18,310 bases of DNA from Eubacterium sp. (GCA_024697885.1 JAILSA010000184.1:1-18310), one strand, 5' to 3'. Positions 1 to 8,520 are shown, numbered from the stretch's first letter. The notes: a model not told the origin generated them from the letters alone. Translations and numbers: made by a program.

Positions 1-1592
1 TCTGTGGCGCCCTCATACTCCGCCTCCGTCAGAGAGCTCAATCTGGCTATGCCATACACCCAGGACCTATAGGCTTCCAAGTCCACGCCGCGGACCTTCA
101 CCTTGTTTTTCAGGGTCATTTCCGAACCCAGATAGGTCTGGGTCTTGCCTTTTTCATCCACCATGGTGTATTCATAATAGGAATCCACTTTTGGCGGCTC
201 GCACTTAAAGATCAGCGTAACCTTCTCAGGATTTTCCCTGGTGCAAATAGACTGCCATCCCTTTTTCAGACGCTTAAACTTCTTGTGGAAGATTACCTTA
301 CTGAGCTCCGACCTGCTTCCCACGCTAATGCCGTCGCCGATGGACCTCACCGTGCCAGGCACTCGGATTGTCCCTGACTTTGGAACAGCTGCCACCAGCG
401 TCTTTTCATCGGCTGTGGTGAGGCAGTTCTCCACCATATGGTAGTGGTCATTGTTGATTCCCACCACAATCTCAGTCAGGGCCGGGCCGTCCAGGGCAAA
501 ATCCTCAATCCTTGTCACGCTGTCTGGAATGGTAATCTTAGTCACCTTGGAATTTCTCAAAAGATACTTGTCCAGGGTTTTTACTCCCTTAGGAACCTCC
601 ATAGTCTCTAAGCCCTTAGGTGCATAGATAATTTCTGATGTAGCTCTATCCAGGACAAAATGGTTGGCTCCGTAGTAGTCCTCGTTGCCGTCAGTCAGGC
701 CAAAGTCCTGCATGGTGTAGGTCTTATAAAAAAGTTTCTTAGGCAGGTTTTTCACCTTCTGGGACAGGTTTACCATCTCCAATTTTTCAAAGCCTGCAAA
801 ACAGCAGTTCTCAAAGCTGCTAAGAGTATTTGGCAGGTCTATTACCCTCAAATTCTCCATGGCAGGCACGGTCTCTCCGAGTTCTCCCGCCTCCACATCT
901 ACTTCTACGCCAAAGAGATTGTAATTCAGGCCATCTTCACCTGGCCTTCCCAACTTGATAACTTCTACTCCATCAATCTCCTTTGGCAGGGACAAAATAT
1001 TTTTGTCAACTTCCGCCTTCTTATCCAGCTCCACCTCTTTAATCCAGCAGTGCTTAGAATCCTTAGACAGGCTGTAGGTATAGGTGTAGGCACCCTCCTT
1101 CACCTGGCTCTCCATGGAATCCCAGCCGATCTCCTGCCTCTTTTCCTCGGCCTCTTTTCCTTCCTCATCACTCAAATCCTTCACACTAACACTCTCCGGC
1201 TTTTCCTTTGGCTTGTGAGAAGGCTTAAGCTTATGACTTTCGTCCGGTGAGTACACGGCAGAACCAGTAACGGCATTTCCACCTGGCTCCATATGCTTCT
1301 GATAAGGCTTGAAAATCGCTGTCCAAGGGTCAAAGTGAAAGACCTTGGCGCTGACGGTTCCCGCCAACAAAACACCTACACTCACAGCCGCCACAGCTGC
1401 CACCTTGCGGACCATATATCCCAACCTGACCTGGTGGCCAAAATACTTTTCTGTCCAAAAAAGTCTCTCCATTTTCTTGTGGAACTTCTGGGAAAATTCG
1501 TGTTCCTCCGTCTCCGCCTCTAGCTGGTCAAGACGGTCTAATTCCCTGTCCTGATAGCGACATAATAATTCTTTTAATTCCTGTTCTGTCAT
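1..1592 (-). CDS. Membrane-anchored BspA-type leucine-rich repeat protein, probable sigma-factor partner (3' end outside window)
   Basis: Reading the minus strand from the ATG at 1592 gives 530 codons with no stop before the window edge, so the C-terminus is missing. Residues 1-62 are charged and cytoplasm-like. Residues 63-82 (Val/Ala/Gly-rich) form one transmembrane helix. A Pro/Lys/Glu-rich linker covers about 105-150. Residues 245-440 carry BspA/LRR_5-like repeats of the type 'L..I.(I/L)P.(S/T)(V/L)..I...AF', for example KITIPDSVTRIEDFAL near 352-367. The start overlaps the sigma-factor stop as ATGA (1589-1592), and a perfect AAGGAGGTGA site lies inside the end of the sigma gene, which implies translational coupling. 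Anti-sigma genes commonly follow ECF sigma genes in this way, and the topology (short inside part, one helix, outside repeats) fits a sensor or anti-sigma role. That role is inferred: no recognised anti-sigma domain is visible. Confidence 0.82.
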   Translation of the reverse strand, partial: MTEQELKELLCRYQDRELDRLDQLEAETEEHEFSQKFHKKMERLFWTEKYFGHQVRLGYMVRKVAAVAAVSVGVLLAGTVSAKVFHFDPWTAIFKPYQKHMEPGGNAVTGSAVYSPDESHKLKPSHKPKEKPESVSVKDLSDEEGKEAEEKRQEIGWDSMESQVKEGAYTYTYSLSKDSKHCWIKEVELDKKAEVDKNILSLPKEIDGVEVIKLGRPGEDGLNYNLFGVEVDVEAGELGETVPAMENLRVIDLPNTLSSFENCCFAGFEKLEMVNLSQKVKNLPKKLFYKTYTMQDFGLTDGNEDYYGANHFVLDRATSEIIYAPKGLETMEVPKGVKTLDKYLLRNSKVTKITIPDSVTRIEDFALDGPALTEIVVGINNDHYHMVENCLTTADEKTLVAAVPKSGTIRVPGTVRSIGDGISVGSRSELSKVIFHKKFKRLKKGWQSICTRENPEKVTLIFKCEPPKVDSYYEYTMVDEKGKTQTYLGSEMTLKNKVKVRGVDLEAYRSWVYGIARLSSLTEAEYEGAT

Positions 1593-2119
1593 GCACTCAC
1601 CTCCTTTCTTGATTTTGTCAGCATCTTCCTTGCCCTGGACAGCCGGCTAGCCACCGACCCCTCTCTCAGGCCCAAGACCTGGCTTATTTCCTTGGTAGAC
1701 AGCTCATTTACATAGTAGAGGAGCAAAACCTCCTTGTACTTTTGGGGCAGGCTGTCAATCAGTTCCATGGCCTCAATTTTTTGGTGCTCCGTTTCGTCGC
1801 TGGTGGAAGGCTCCTCCCCCTCAAGGGCATCTAGCGAAACCTCTCCCTCCCGCTTTTTCTTGCGACACATATCTATGATTGTACGCTTGACCACGATTGC
1901 CACAAATCCCTTGGTTTCCTTGGAATCCACCTGTCCCACCTTGTCCAGGTTTTTGATGATTTTTTCCCAGGATGCCAAAACTGCATCCTCGGCGTCATAG
2001 GTGTTTTGTAGAGATTGGTGGGCAATGCTGAACATCAAACGATTATATTTTTCATACAATAATTCAATTTTTCTCTTGTCTTCCGGCGCGTCCACCGAAG
2101 CTAGCATCATACACAACAT
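1589..2119 (-). CDS. ECF-like RNA polymerase sigma-70 family factor
   Basis: This is a 176-residue protein with the two-domain layout of extracytoplasmic-function sigma factors. Region 2 spans about residues 20-92 (YEKYNRLMFSIAHQ, then DAEDAV, then a basic end IIDMCRKKKR). An acidic linker covers about 93-115. Region 4 spans about 117-170 (LPQKYKEVLLLYYVNELSTKEISQ, followed by a LGLREGSVASRLSRAR recognition helix). The start at 2119 is preceded by GAGGA at a good distance; Met4 and Met5 are weaker alternatives. The gene ends in an ATGA overlap with the membrane LRR protein, so the pair is probably a signal-responsive sigma/regulator unit. An inverted repeat and a weak promoter-like sequence lie directly upstream, which would suit autoregulation. 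The regulon cannot be told from the window. Confidence 0.9.
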   Translation of the reverse strand: MLCMMLASVDAPEDKRKIELLYEKYNRLMFSIAHQSLQNTYDAEDAVLASWEKIIKNLDKVGQVDSKETKGFVAIVVKRTIIDMCRKKKREGEVSLDALEGEEPSTSDETEHQKIEAMELIDSLPQKYKEVLLLYYVNELSTKEISQVLGLREGSVASRLSRARKMLTKSRKEVSA

Positions 2120-2137
2120 ATGTTATCCTCTTCTGAT

Positions 2138-2191
2138 AAAATAGAAACTAATTCCCCTATTTGTAATAATAAACGAATCAAATAGGGGAAT
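2138..2191 (-). promoter_or_regulatory. Inverted repeat and candidate promoter upstream of the sigma factor
   Basis: ATTCCCCTATTTG at 2151-2163 is perfectly complementary to CAAATAGGGGAAT at 2179-2191, a 13-bp stem with a 15-nt AT-rich loop. It sits between the glycosyltransferase stop and the sigma start. Read on the minus strand there is only a scattered U-rich tail, so it is a weak candidate terminator for the glycosyltransferase gene. A possible minus-strand promoter overlaps it: TTACAA (2161-2166), a 17-nt spacer, and TATTTT (2138-2143). The leader would then be very short. The repeat could instead be an operator. Which role holds cannot be decided by eye. Confidence 0.45.
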
Positions 2192-2221
2192 CCTTGCAAA
2201 AGGTTTTAAATTTATTGTTTT

Positions 2222-3247
2222 TTAATTAAAGGCATATATTTTTTGAGAAATCTTGTAGCCAATTTTCGTAATTCCTCTTCCCAGGGAGCTTTTACTCTGC
2301 ATAAACTTGGCAACAATATCCTTGTCCAAAACCTCATACATCTCAGGTCTAGTTTTCTTCAGATAGGCCCAGAGCTCGTCCCTCTTCTGGAGATTTTCCG
2401 GCGTTCCGCTCTTGATTAAAAGGACGGAACTCACGGTCATAATCATAGCCAGGTAGTGGTACATATAATCTCTCAAATTTTTATTTTTTATTTTACTCAA
2501 ATCATACTGGTCAATCATCAGCTTGGTCACCCGAATCTGCTGATCAATCCTTCCGATCATAACCTTTTCGTTGACGGACTGATCCTCGCGGCCAATAAAG
2601 TAGTGGTAGACATTGGCGTCTATATACATGATCTTCTTGACTTCAGGCAGGGGGTTGTAGGCAAAAAGGTTGTCCACATAGAAGGTGTGCTCTGGAAGCT
2701 CCAGCTTGCACTTTCGCAAAACCTCTGTCCGATAAACCAGGGAGTGCATGAGAAGGTTCTGGCTCTTTCTAAACTTGCCCATGTCCTTCCAGCCAATCAT
2801 GCGACCGGACTTCATAATGTTTCGGTAGCGAATGGCCTTTTGCTTTTTCTCACTTGGCTTGTCGTAGACATAATTGACCACAATCATATCTGCCAGCTTG
2901 CCACTTTGGAGCATTTTTCCAATGTAGCGAAGCATTTTGGTATACTCTGTAACATCAAACCAGTCATCGCTGTCTAGTACCTTAAAAAAGATTCCTCGGG
3001 CGTGAGCCAGTCCCGCATTCACCGCGGAGCCATGGCCACCATTTTCCTTGTGTACCACCTGAATTCGGTCCGGGTGCTTGGCTGCCAGTTCCTCTGCCAC
3101 CTTGAGGGTGTCGTCGGAAGAACCGTCATCCACAATAATAACTTCCACATCCTGTCCGGCCATAGCCGCTCCCTCTACTGCCTTTCTCATATAAGCAGCG
3201 GAATTGTAGCAGGGAATTGCCACAGTCAAAGCAAATGTCTTTTTCAT
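2222..3247 (-). CDS. Family 2 (GT-A) glycosyltransferase
   Basis: This is a 341-residue soluble protein. The N-terminal GT-A fold shows the family-2 hallmarks: TVAIPCYNSAAYM (8-20), the nucleotide-sugar motif VDDGSSDDT (39-47), ENGGHGSAVNAG (68-79), and the metal-binding DSDDW (92-96). The region after about residue 100 has no motif I recognise and would hold the acceptor site. The ATG at 3247 is chosen because GGAGG lies five bases upstream; an in-frame TTG at 3259 would put that site inside the gene. It follows glf by 12 bp, so the two are very likely co-transcribed. With glf supplying UDP-galactofuranose, a role in building a surface glycan is likely, possibly as a galactofuranosyl or other hexosyl transferase. 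Donor and acceptor are unknown. Confidence 0.9.
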   Translation of the reverse strand: MKKTFALTVAIPCYNSAAYMRKAVEGAAMAGQDVEVIIVDDGSSDDTLKVAEELAAKHPDRIQVVHKENGGHGSAVNAGLAHARGIFFKVLDSDDWFDVTEYTKMLRYIGKMLQSGKLADMIVVNYVYDKPSEKKQKAIRYRNIMKSGRMIGWKDMGKFRKSQNLLMHSLVYRTEVLRKCKLELPEHTFYVDNLFAYNPLPEVKKIMYIDANVYHYFIGREDQSVNEKVMIGRIDQQIRVTKLMIDQYDLSKIKNKNLRDYMYHYLAMIMTVSSVLLIKSGTPENLQKRDELWAYLKKTRPEMYEVLDKDIVAKFMQSKSSLGRGITKIGYKISQKIYAFN

Positions 3248-3259
3248 TTTATCCTCCAA

Positions 3260-4408
3260 TCAAATCTCTCGGGCAAGAGTCAGGGCTCTGTCCACGATTG
3301 CGTCAATATTGTAGTACTTGTACTCCGCCAGTCTTCCCAAGAGGTGGAACTGAGGAATCTTCTCTACCAGTTTGACATATTTTTCATAGAGGGCATTGTT
3401 GGCCTCATTATTAATGGCATAATATGGAATCTCTCCCTCCTTGCCGGAGTATGGCATAGGGTATTCCTTGACAATAGTGGTATCCTCCTTGTCCAACTGG
3501 CCTGTCAGATACTTAAACTCTGTAATACGGGTAAAATCTTCTGATACGGTATAATTTACCACGCCATGGCTCTGGTAGAACTTCTGATTGTAGTGCTCAA
3601 AGTCAAAGCGCAGAGACCGGTATGGCAGTCTGCCATAGCAGCAGTCAAAGAGCTCGTCCAGGGCTCCGGTAAAAATCACCTCTCCCTCGAACTCATCCCC
3701 ATCAAGCAAAATCGGAGTGTCGGACTCCGGATTAATGGTCAAAACTCTTCTGGCCTCACAGTCCAGTCTCAACTCGATGCCCTCATAGTCCAACATGGTC
3801 TCAAAAATAGGTGTGTAGCCGTGAAGTGGCAGGCCCTGGTACTTGTCCTGGAAGTATCTGTTATCCCTGGACAAAAGGACTGGCACCCGGCCAGACACAG
3901 CTGGATCAATCTCCTTGGGAGATTTGCCCAACTGCTTCATGGTATATTTCAAAAATACATTTTCGTAGACATACTGAGCAATCTCCTGAAGCTCAGGATT
4001 CTCGTGATTCATAAGGTCCAAAATAGGAACTCTGGCCCCCTGACCAAACTCCTGAACCAAAAGCTCCTCTAGATGAGGGGCCCTGTCCCCGTAAACCATT
4101 TCCAAGGTATTGAGGTTAAAGGGAATTGGCAACTCCTTGCCATATACATTTCCCACTACTTCGTGGCTGTAATCATACCACTCCGTAAAGCGTGACAGGT
4201 AGTCGTAGACCCGGTCAATGTTGGTATGGAAAATGTGTGGTCCGTATTGATGGATCAGAATTCCATTCTCGTCCTCAAGGTCATAGCAATTGCCCCCTAC
4301 GTGACTTCTAGAATCCAAAACCAAAACCTTATGTCCTCGTCTCTCGGCCAGTTCTCTCGCCACGGTTGCCCCGGCAAAGCCACAGCCGATTACGATGCTA
4401 TCGTACAT
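3260..4408 (-). CDS. glf: UDP-galactopyranose mutase
   Basis: This is a 382-residue flavoprotein of normal length for the family. It interconverts UDP-galactopyranose and UDP-galactofuranose in the cytoplasm and so supplies Galf for surface polysaccharides. The N-terminal FAD-binding site is clear: IGCGFAGATVAREL (7-20), followed by the strand-ending VLVLDSRSHVGGN (28-40), then the mutase motif HQYGPHIFHT (53-62). The C-terminus has the family motif RLAEYKYYNID. The start at 4408 is supported by AAAGGGAGG just upstream; an in-frame start at 4438 would add residues with no family match. It lies upstream of a family-2 glycosyltransferase by 12 bp and downstream of a nucleoside phosphorylase by 54 bp. 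A small hairpin lies just before its ribosome binding site. Confidence 0.96.
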   Translation of the reverse strand: MYDSIVIGCGFAGATVARELAERRGHKVLVLDSRSHVGGNCYDLEDENGILIHQYGPHIFHTNIDRVYDYLSRFTEWYDYSHEVVGNVYGKELPIPFNLNTLEMVYGDRAPHLEELLVQEFGQGARVPILDLMNHENPELQEIAQYVYENVFLKYTMKQLGKSPKEIDPAVSGRVPVLLSRDNRYFQDKYQGLPLHGYTPIFETMLDYEGIELRLDCEARRVLTINPESDTPILLDGDEFEGEVIFTGALDELFDCCYGRLPYRSLRFDFEHYNQKFYQSHGVVNYTVSEDFTRITEFKYLTGQLDKEDTTIVKEYPMPYSGKEGEIPYYAINNEANNALYEKYVKLVEKIPQFHLLGRLAEYKYYNIDAIVDRALTLAREI

Positions 4409-4421
4409 ATAATCCTCCCTT

Positions 4422-4437
4422 TGTGCCAAAAGGCACA
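4422..4437. repeat. Short perfect hairpin upstream of the glf ribosome binding site
   Basis: TGTGCC (4422-4427) and GGCACA (4432-4437) are complementary with a 4-nt loop, a compact 6-bp stem immediately before the AAAGGGAGG of glf. On the minus (transcribed) strand no U-run follows, so it is not a normal terminator there. On the plus strand it is followed by CTTTTT, but no plus-strand gene ends nearby. It could modulate read-through or translation between pdp and glf, or mean nothing. Confidence 0.35.
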
Positions 4438-4462
4438 CTTTTTCGCAACTATTTTAACAGAC

Positions 4463-5773
4463 TTAGGCAATAATATCCACTATTAATTTCACAGGCTCCG
4501 GTTTTTCCCCGGAAATCTTCACTGCATTTAGGTATACTTCTTCCGCCTTTTGGGCCCTTTCCAAGTCCCCTGTACACAGGGTGGCAAGGCAGTCTCCCGC
4601 CTCTACCCAATCACCGATTTTCTTTTCCACCAGGATTCCCGCAGAAAAATCTACTGCGTCCTCCTTGGTCTCTCGTCCGGCCCCAAGAATGCCTGAGGCC
4701 AGACCTATTTTCTCTGTATCCATGGAAAAAATATAGCCCCTCTCCCTGGCCTGAACCTGGCAAATCACCTCTGCCTCAGGAAAGAGGTCCGGGTCATCCA
4801 GGTAGGACAAATTTCCCCCCTGGCTCTCCACCATGGCCCTAAACTTCTGCCAGGCCCTGCCGGAATCCAAGGCCTCCTTGGCCTCCTTTTTTCCCTCCTC
4901 ATAGGAAATCCCCTTGCCTAAGGACAGCATCATTCCTGCCAGGGCCAGGCAGACTTCCTCTAGATCTTCCGGCCCCTGTCCCTGCAGGGTTTTTATGGCC
5001 TCCTTGACCTCTAAATTGTTGCCCACGGCCCTTCCTAGAGGCTCCTCCATGCTGGTCAAAAGAGCCACCGTCTCCTTGCCTGCCCCCTTGCCTATGTCCA
5101 CCATTCGTCTGGCAAGCTCTTTCGACTGGTCCAGGTCCTTGATAAAAGCCCCACTTCCTGTGGTGACATCCAGAACAATTTTGTCGCTTCCCGCCGCCAG
5201 CTTCTTGCTCATAATAGAGGCCGCAATCAGAGGAATGCTCTCCACCGTAGCCGTCACATCCCTAAGGGCGTAGAGGAGCTTGTCTGCAGGGGCCAAATCC
5301 CCTGTCTGACCGATGACACTGATACCGTTTTTCTCCACTGCGGCAAAAAATTCCTCCTGGGATAGGCCCACCTGAAATCCGGGGATAGACTCTAGCTTGT
5401 CCAAAGTTCCCCCGGTAAAGCCAAGGCCCCTTCCGCTCATCTTGGCCACTGGCACCCCACAGGCTGCCACCATAGGCCCCAAAATCAGGGTGGTCTTGTC
5501 CCCTACTCCCCCTGTGGAGTGCTTGTCCACCTTGATGCCCTGGATGGCTGACAGGTCCACCACCTGGCCGGAGTCCCGCATGGCCAGGGTCATGGCTGTG
5601 GCCTCTTCCCTATTCATTCCCTGGAAAAAAATAGCCATGAGCATGGCGGACATCTGATAGTCCGGAATGGCCCCCTCCACATAGTCCTCTATCATTTTTT
5701 TAATTTCATCCTCTGTCAGGGTCTGACCCTGGCGCTTCTTTTGAATCAAATCTACAAATCTTCCTGTGGACAT
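4463..5773 (-). CDS. pdp: Pyrimidine-nucleoside (thymidine-type) phosphorylase
   Basis: This 436-residue protein has the standard length for the family. It carries out phosphorolysis of pyrimidine nucleosides to the free base and (deoxy)ribose-1-phosphate, in nucleoside salvage. Visible motifs are the phosphate-binding DKHSTGGVGDKT (83-94), the thymidine phosphorylase signature SGRGLGFTGGTLDKLE (113-128), and the C-terminal domain (about 345-436) with a glycine-rich start. The start at 5773 follows a GGGGGGA site; a longer in-frame start at 5824 would lie inside the hairpin of the terminator at 5801-5834. The substrate range (thymidine only, or uridine as well) cannot be read from the sequence, so the name deoA is equally possible. 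It is a housekeeping gene set between the sulfo-transfer genes and glf. Confidence 0.95.
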   Translation of the reverse strand: MSTGRFVDLIQKKRQGQTLTEDEIKKMIEDYVEGAIPDYQMSAMLMAIFFQGMNREEATAMTLAMRDSGQVVDLSAIQGIKVDKHSTGGVGDKTTLILGPMVAACGVPVAKMSGRGLGFTGGTLDKLESIPGFQVGLSQEEFFAAVEKNGISVIGQTGDLAPADKLLYALRDVTATVESIPLIAASIMSKKLAAGSDKIVLDVTTGSGAFIKDLDQSKELARRMVDIGKGAGKETVALLTSMEEPLGRAVGNNLEVKEAIKTLQGQGPEDLEEVCLALAGMMLSLGKGISYEEGKKEAKEALDSGRAWQKFRAMVESQGGNLSYLDDPDLFPEAEVICQVQARERGYIFSMDTEKIGLASGILGAGRETKEDAVDFSAGILVEKKIGDWVEAGDCLATLCTGDLERAQKAEEVYLNAVKISGEKPEPVKLIVDIIA

Positions 5774-5800
5774 AAAATCCCCCCGTTTCTTATTATTCAC

Positions 5801-5834
5801 AAAAGGCTGAGCACACTTGTCCATGCACTCAGCC
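5801..5834 (-). terminator. Rho-independent terminator after the ASST gene
   Basis: On the minus strand GGCTGAG (5834-5828) pairs with CTCAGCC (5811-5805), and the stem can be lengthened inward with G-U pairs. It is followed by TTTTG. The hairpin lies 21 bp past the ASST stop and before the pdp ribosome binding site, so it would end the cysDNC-ASST transcript. The U-run is short, so some read-through into pdp is possible. Confidence 0.65.
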
Positions 5835-5854
5835 TCGCATTTAACTATTTTATT

Positions 5855-7888
5855 CTATTCTTTTGGTCCAATCTCAATATACTTTCCAGAGTAACCAAAA
5901 TCTCCATTGTACTGGATATAAATATCGTAGTGGTCCTCTGGCAAATTGCCGATATCAATAGACAAATGATGCTTTGAGCCACCAAAATAAGTTCCATAGA
6001 CCTGCTCTGTCTCTGTAAAATCCATAATATAATCGTGCTTTTTGCCGTGGAAATACATCTTCTTGAGCTCGTGGTCATACTCTGGCACAAAGAGACAGCG
6101 CTCTTTTCTCTCATACTCCCTGCAGAATTTAAAGAGTTCTTTCTTTACACTAAAGCGAATACCCTCAAGGTCCTCTTGTCTTGCCTCCACTGGCTTTTTC
6201 AAGTTGCCCAAAAGGTATGGGGCCTTAAAGTCCTGTGGCTGACAAAGCTCCGCAATCTCCGGCTCAAAGCCATAGGCGCGGAAATAACCTGGCTTAACCT
6301 GAATTTCACTGACCTTCTTTCCGGTGTCATAGTCAAACTCATAAATACCGCCCACAGAGCCCTGATGCTCACTTACATAGGCACCTGCCATGGCATAAAC
6401 TCTCTTGCGGTCATGCAGATATAGGGCGTTTCCGCGAATCTTTGTCTTGCGACAAGGGAAGGCCTTTTGCATGGAAACGGTCATATCCTTGCTGTTTATA
6501 TTAAAGATTGTCACATAACTCTTTACCAAATCATCGTCAAAGGACTCTGCAGGTCGTCTCTTAGACCAGTGGTTATCAAAGAGAATCAGCTGTCTGGTAT
6601 CTGGATTTCCGTCCAAATTCTCATCCATATAGTAGGAGGCATGCTGCTGGTAGAACCACTTTATATCTCCAATTGGTTTTAGGACCTTGTCCTCTACTGG
6701 TGTGCCCTTCCAAAATTCTGGGTCAGACAAAATCCAGTTCAACTTCTTGGTGGTGTAATCGACGCTGACAATGGCATGGAGATTTCGAAGAGAACAAATC
6801 ATCTCATTTGTCTCTGGATAATAGGCTGAAGAATTAATGTGAGCCCAGTCTGTCATATCCTTGTATGCTCCGCCAAAAAGGTCCTCAAAGTAGAGAGCCC
6901 AAATCTCTTCTCCTGTCTGGTAATCAATCTCACCTACCGCATCCTCGCAGTGCTTTGTTCCACGAGTATTGGTGGCGATCAAGAGATTTCCTCCCTCTTT
7001 TTCATCCACGCTGTGGTGAACTCCATTGTCTGACAAAAAGGTCTTATGGGACCTTCCCAAAAAGTCCATTTCATGATATACCGAACACTGTGGATTGGTC
7101 CAGGTCAGGTTGCAATAACTCTTTTCCATGTAAATATATCTTCCCCTGGAAGTTGGGAAAATTCCATATCCCTTTACCTGTCTTCTCAGGAAGAAACGAA
7201 TGTCTCCGTGCTGGTCTATTACATTTGTCTTAATCCCCAAACCGCCTGTGATCAAAATGTTTTTGTATCCAGGATTTGGGTCCATTCTTTTTACTTCAAT
7301 AATATCTCTGAGATCTGGTGGCAATTTCTTGGCCCTAACCTTGAGGGTACGTCCCTCCGTCACTTCACCGTTTTGGTCTAAAAGCTCTACAAGAACCTTG
7401 TTTGTATAGTTTTCGTAGAGGCCAAGAACTGGCACTCTGTGCTTTTTGTAGGCTGGCAGATCATAGGTGTAGTCGGCGTCTTCTGTCTTACCCTTCACCG
7501 TCACACGGACCTGACACTCCTTCTCTGTCTCAAAGAGAACAAGGGCAGTCAGTGGCGCCTCTCCATAAGGATTGACTACCATAAACATATCCGGGAACTG
7601 ATATTGTCCCGACTGAAGTTTTTCCTCGTAATACATGTCTCTGCAACGAGATCTGAGGGAAATCACAGCAATACTTTTGATATTAGAATCTAAAACATTG
7701 ACCTGAGATTGACTCTCAGTGTCTATAAGCTTTGCCGACTCATCTGCCACATTGTAGAATCCGTACTGGGTCAAGCATCCACCCTCTGGAAATTTTTGAG
7801 TGGTAATCCTACTTTGTAGGTAGTGGTCAATATTCTCTCTCGTCTTGTTTACATGTTTTTTTACAAATTTCTTCAGTGTACTCGCCAT
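5855..7888 (-). CDS. Arylsulfate sulfotransferase (ASST) family protein
   Basis: This is a 677-residue protein. Residues about 95-190 form a beta-rich N-terminal domain like the Arylsulfotran_N region (VVNPYGEAPLTALVLF, then GLYENYTNKVLVELLD). Residues about 205-560 look like the ASST six-bladed propeller. Candidate catalytic residues are His291/His292 (NGVHHSV), His350 (DWAHINS), Arg368 (CSLRN) and His416 (QQHASYY). The His350 to Arg368 spacing of 18 equals that of His356 and Arg374 in E. coli ASST as I recall it, and His416 is the best match for the sulfo-accepting His436. A C-terminal beta domain covers about 575-677. Known ASSTs move sulfo groups between phenols without PAPS and are usually periplasmic, but here the N-terminus is Lys-rich with no signal peptide or membrane helix. 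It lies 36 bp after cysC and ends the operon. The substrates are unknown. Confidence 0.88.
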   Translation of the reverse strand: MASTLKKFVKKHVNKTRENIDHYLQSRITTQKFPEGGCLTQYGFYNVADESAKLIDTESQSQVNVLDSNIKSIAVISLRSRCRDMYYEEKLQSGQYQFPDMFMVVNPYGEAPLTALVLFETEKECQVRVTVKGKTEDADYTYDLPAYKKHRVPVLGLYENYTNKVLVELLDQNGEVTEGRTLKVRAKKLPPDLRDIIEVKRMDPNPGYKNILITGGLGIKTNVIDQHGDIRFFLRRQVKGYGIFPTSRGRYIYMEKSYCNLTWTNPQCSVYHEMDFLGRSHKTFLSDNGVHHSVDEKEGGNLLIATNTRGTKHCEDAVGEIDYQTGEEIWALYFEDLFGGAYKDMTDWAHINSSAYYPETNEMICSLRNLHAIVSVDYTTKKLNWILSDPEFWKGTPVEDKVLKPIGDIKWFYQQHASYYMDENLDGNPDTRQLILFDNHWSKRRPAESFDDDLVKSYVTIFNINSKDMTVSMQKAFPCRKTKIRGNALYLHDRKRVYAMAGAYVSEHQGSVGGIYEFDYDTGKKVSEIQVKPGYFRAYGFEPEIAELCQPQDFKAPYLLGNLKKPVEARQEDLEGIRFSVKKELFKFCREYERKERCLFVPEYDHELKKMYFHGKKHDYIMDFTETEQVYGTYFGGSKHHLSIDIGNLPEDHYDIYIQYNGDFGYSGKYIEIGPKE

Positions 7889-7924
7889 AATCTCTCCAAA
7901 TCCTTCATAATGTCAAAAGTTACT

Positions 7925-8509
7925 CTACTGAATGCGCTCTAAAATCTTCCTAAGCACAATCTCCCCGCACTCTTCTACACTATTTGCCACGGTATCAAGT
8001 CTGATCTCAGGATTTTCAGGAACCTCATAAGAGGAATCCTTCCCGGTAAAATTCTTGATATCCTTTTTGTATAGTCCCTTAGGGTCTCTCTTGGCACAGG
8101 TCTCAAAGTCCGTATCCATATAGACTTCTACAAACTGTCCCCCAGGCACCCTGCTACGGGCAAATCTTCTCATTTGTCTGGATGGGGAAATACAGGATAC
8201 CAGGGTAACAATTCCCACATCCTGAAAAAGGGCTGAAATCTCAGCAATACGGCGGATGTTCTCGCTGCGGTCTGCATCGGAAAATCCCAGGTCGGAATTA
8301 ATTCCAATGCGGATATTGTCGCCATCTAGACGGTAGGCAATCTTTCCCAAATCTCTCAGGCGCTTTTCCACCTCAACGGCAACGGTTGATTTACCGGAAC
8401 CGGAAAGTCCCGTAAACCATACCACCAGGCCTTTTTGCCCTAAAGCCTCTTCCCTCATCTCTCTGGACACATCTCCTTCGTGCCAGACCAGATTTTCATT
8501 TTTACTCAT
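7925..8509 (-). CDS. cysC: Adenylylsulfate (APS) kinase
   Basis: This is a 194-residue protein of usual length. It phosphorylates APS at the 3' position with ATP to make PAPS. It shows an intact P-loop GLSGSGKST (34-42), the APS-binding DGDNIR (62-67), the helix RSENIRRIAE (81-90), and the CISPSRQMR loop (106-114) that holds the conserved serine. The later KDPKGLYKK-type element is also present as RDPKGLYKKD. All features expected for an active kinase are there. The start follows AGGAGA, and cysN ends 11 bp upstream, so the two are co-transcribed. PAPS would be the end product of this operon, because no reductase gene is visible. Confidence 0.97.
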   Translation of the reverse strand: MSKNENLVWHEGDVSREMREEALGQKGLVVWFTGLSGSGKSTVAVEVEKRLRDLGKIAYRLDGDNIRIGINSDLGFSDADRSENIRRIAEISALFQDVGIVTLVSCISPSRQMRRFARSRVPGGQFVEVYMDTDFETCAKRDPKGLYKKDIKNFTGKDSSYEVPENPEIRLDTVANSVEECGEIVLRKILERIQ

Positions 8510-8520
8510 TTGTAGCTCTC

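Noticed and set aside
660..1250. A 196-codon plus-strand frame antisense to the LRR protein
   Set aside because: The minus-strand frame there continues as clear LRR repeats, and the plus-strand translation has no domain or plausible start signal.
5774..5824. Longer N-terminus for the pyrimidine-nucleoside phosphorylase from the ATG at 5824
   Set aside because: That start lies in the loop of the terminator hairpin and has no ribosome binding site, while the ATG at 5773 has one and gives the usual length.
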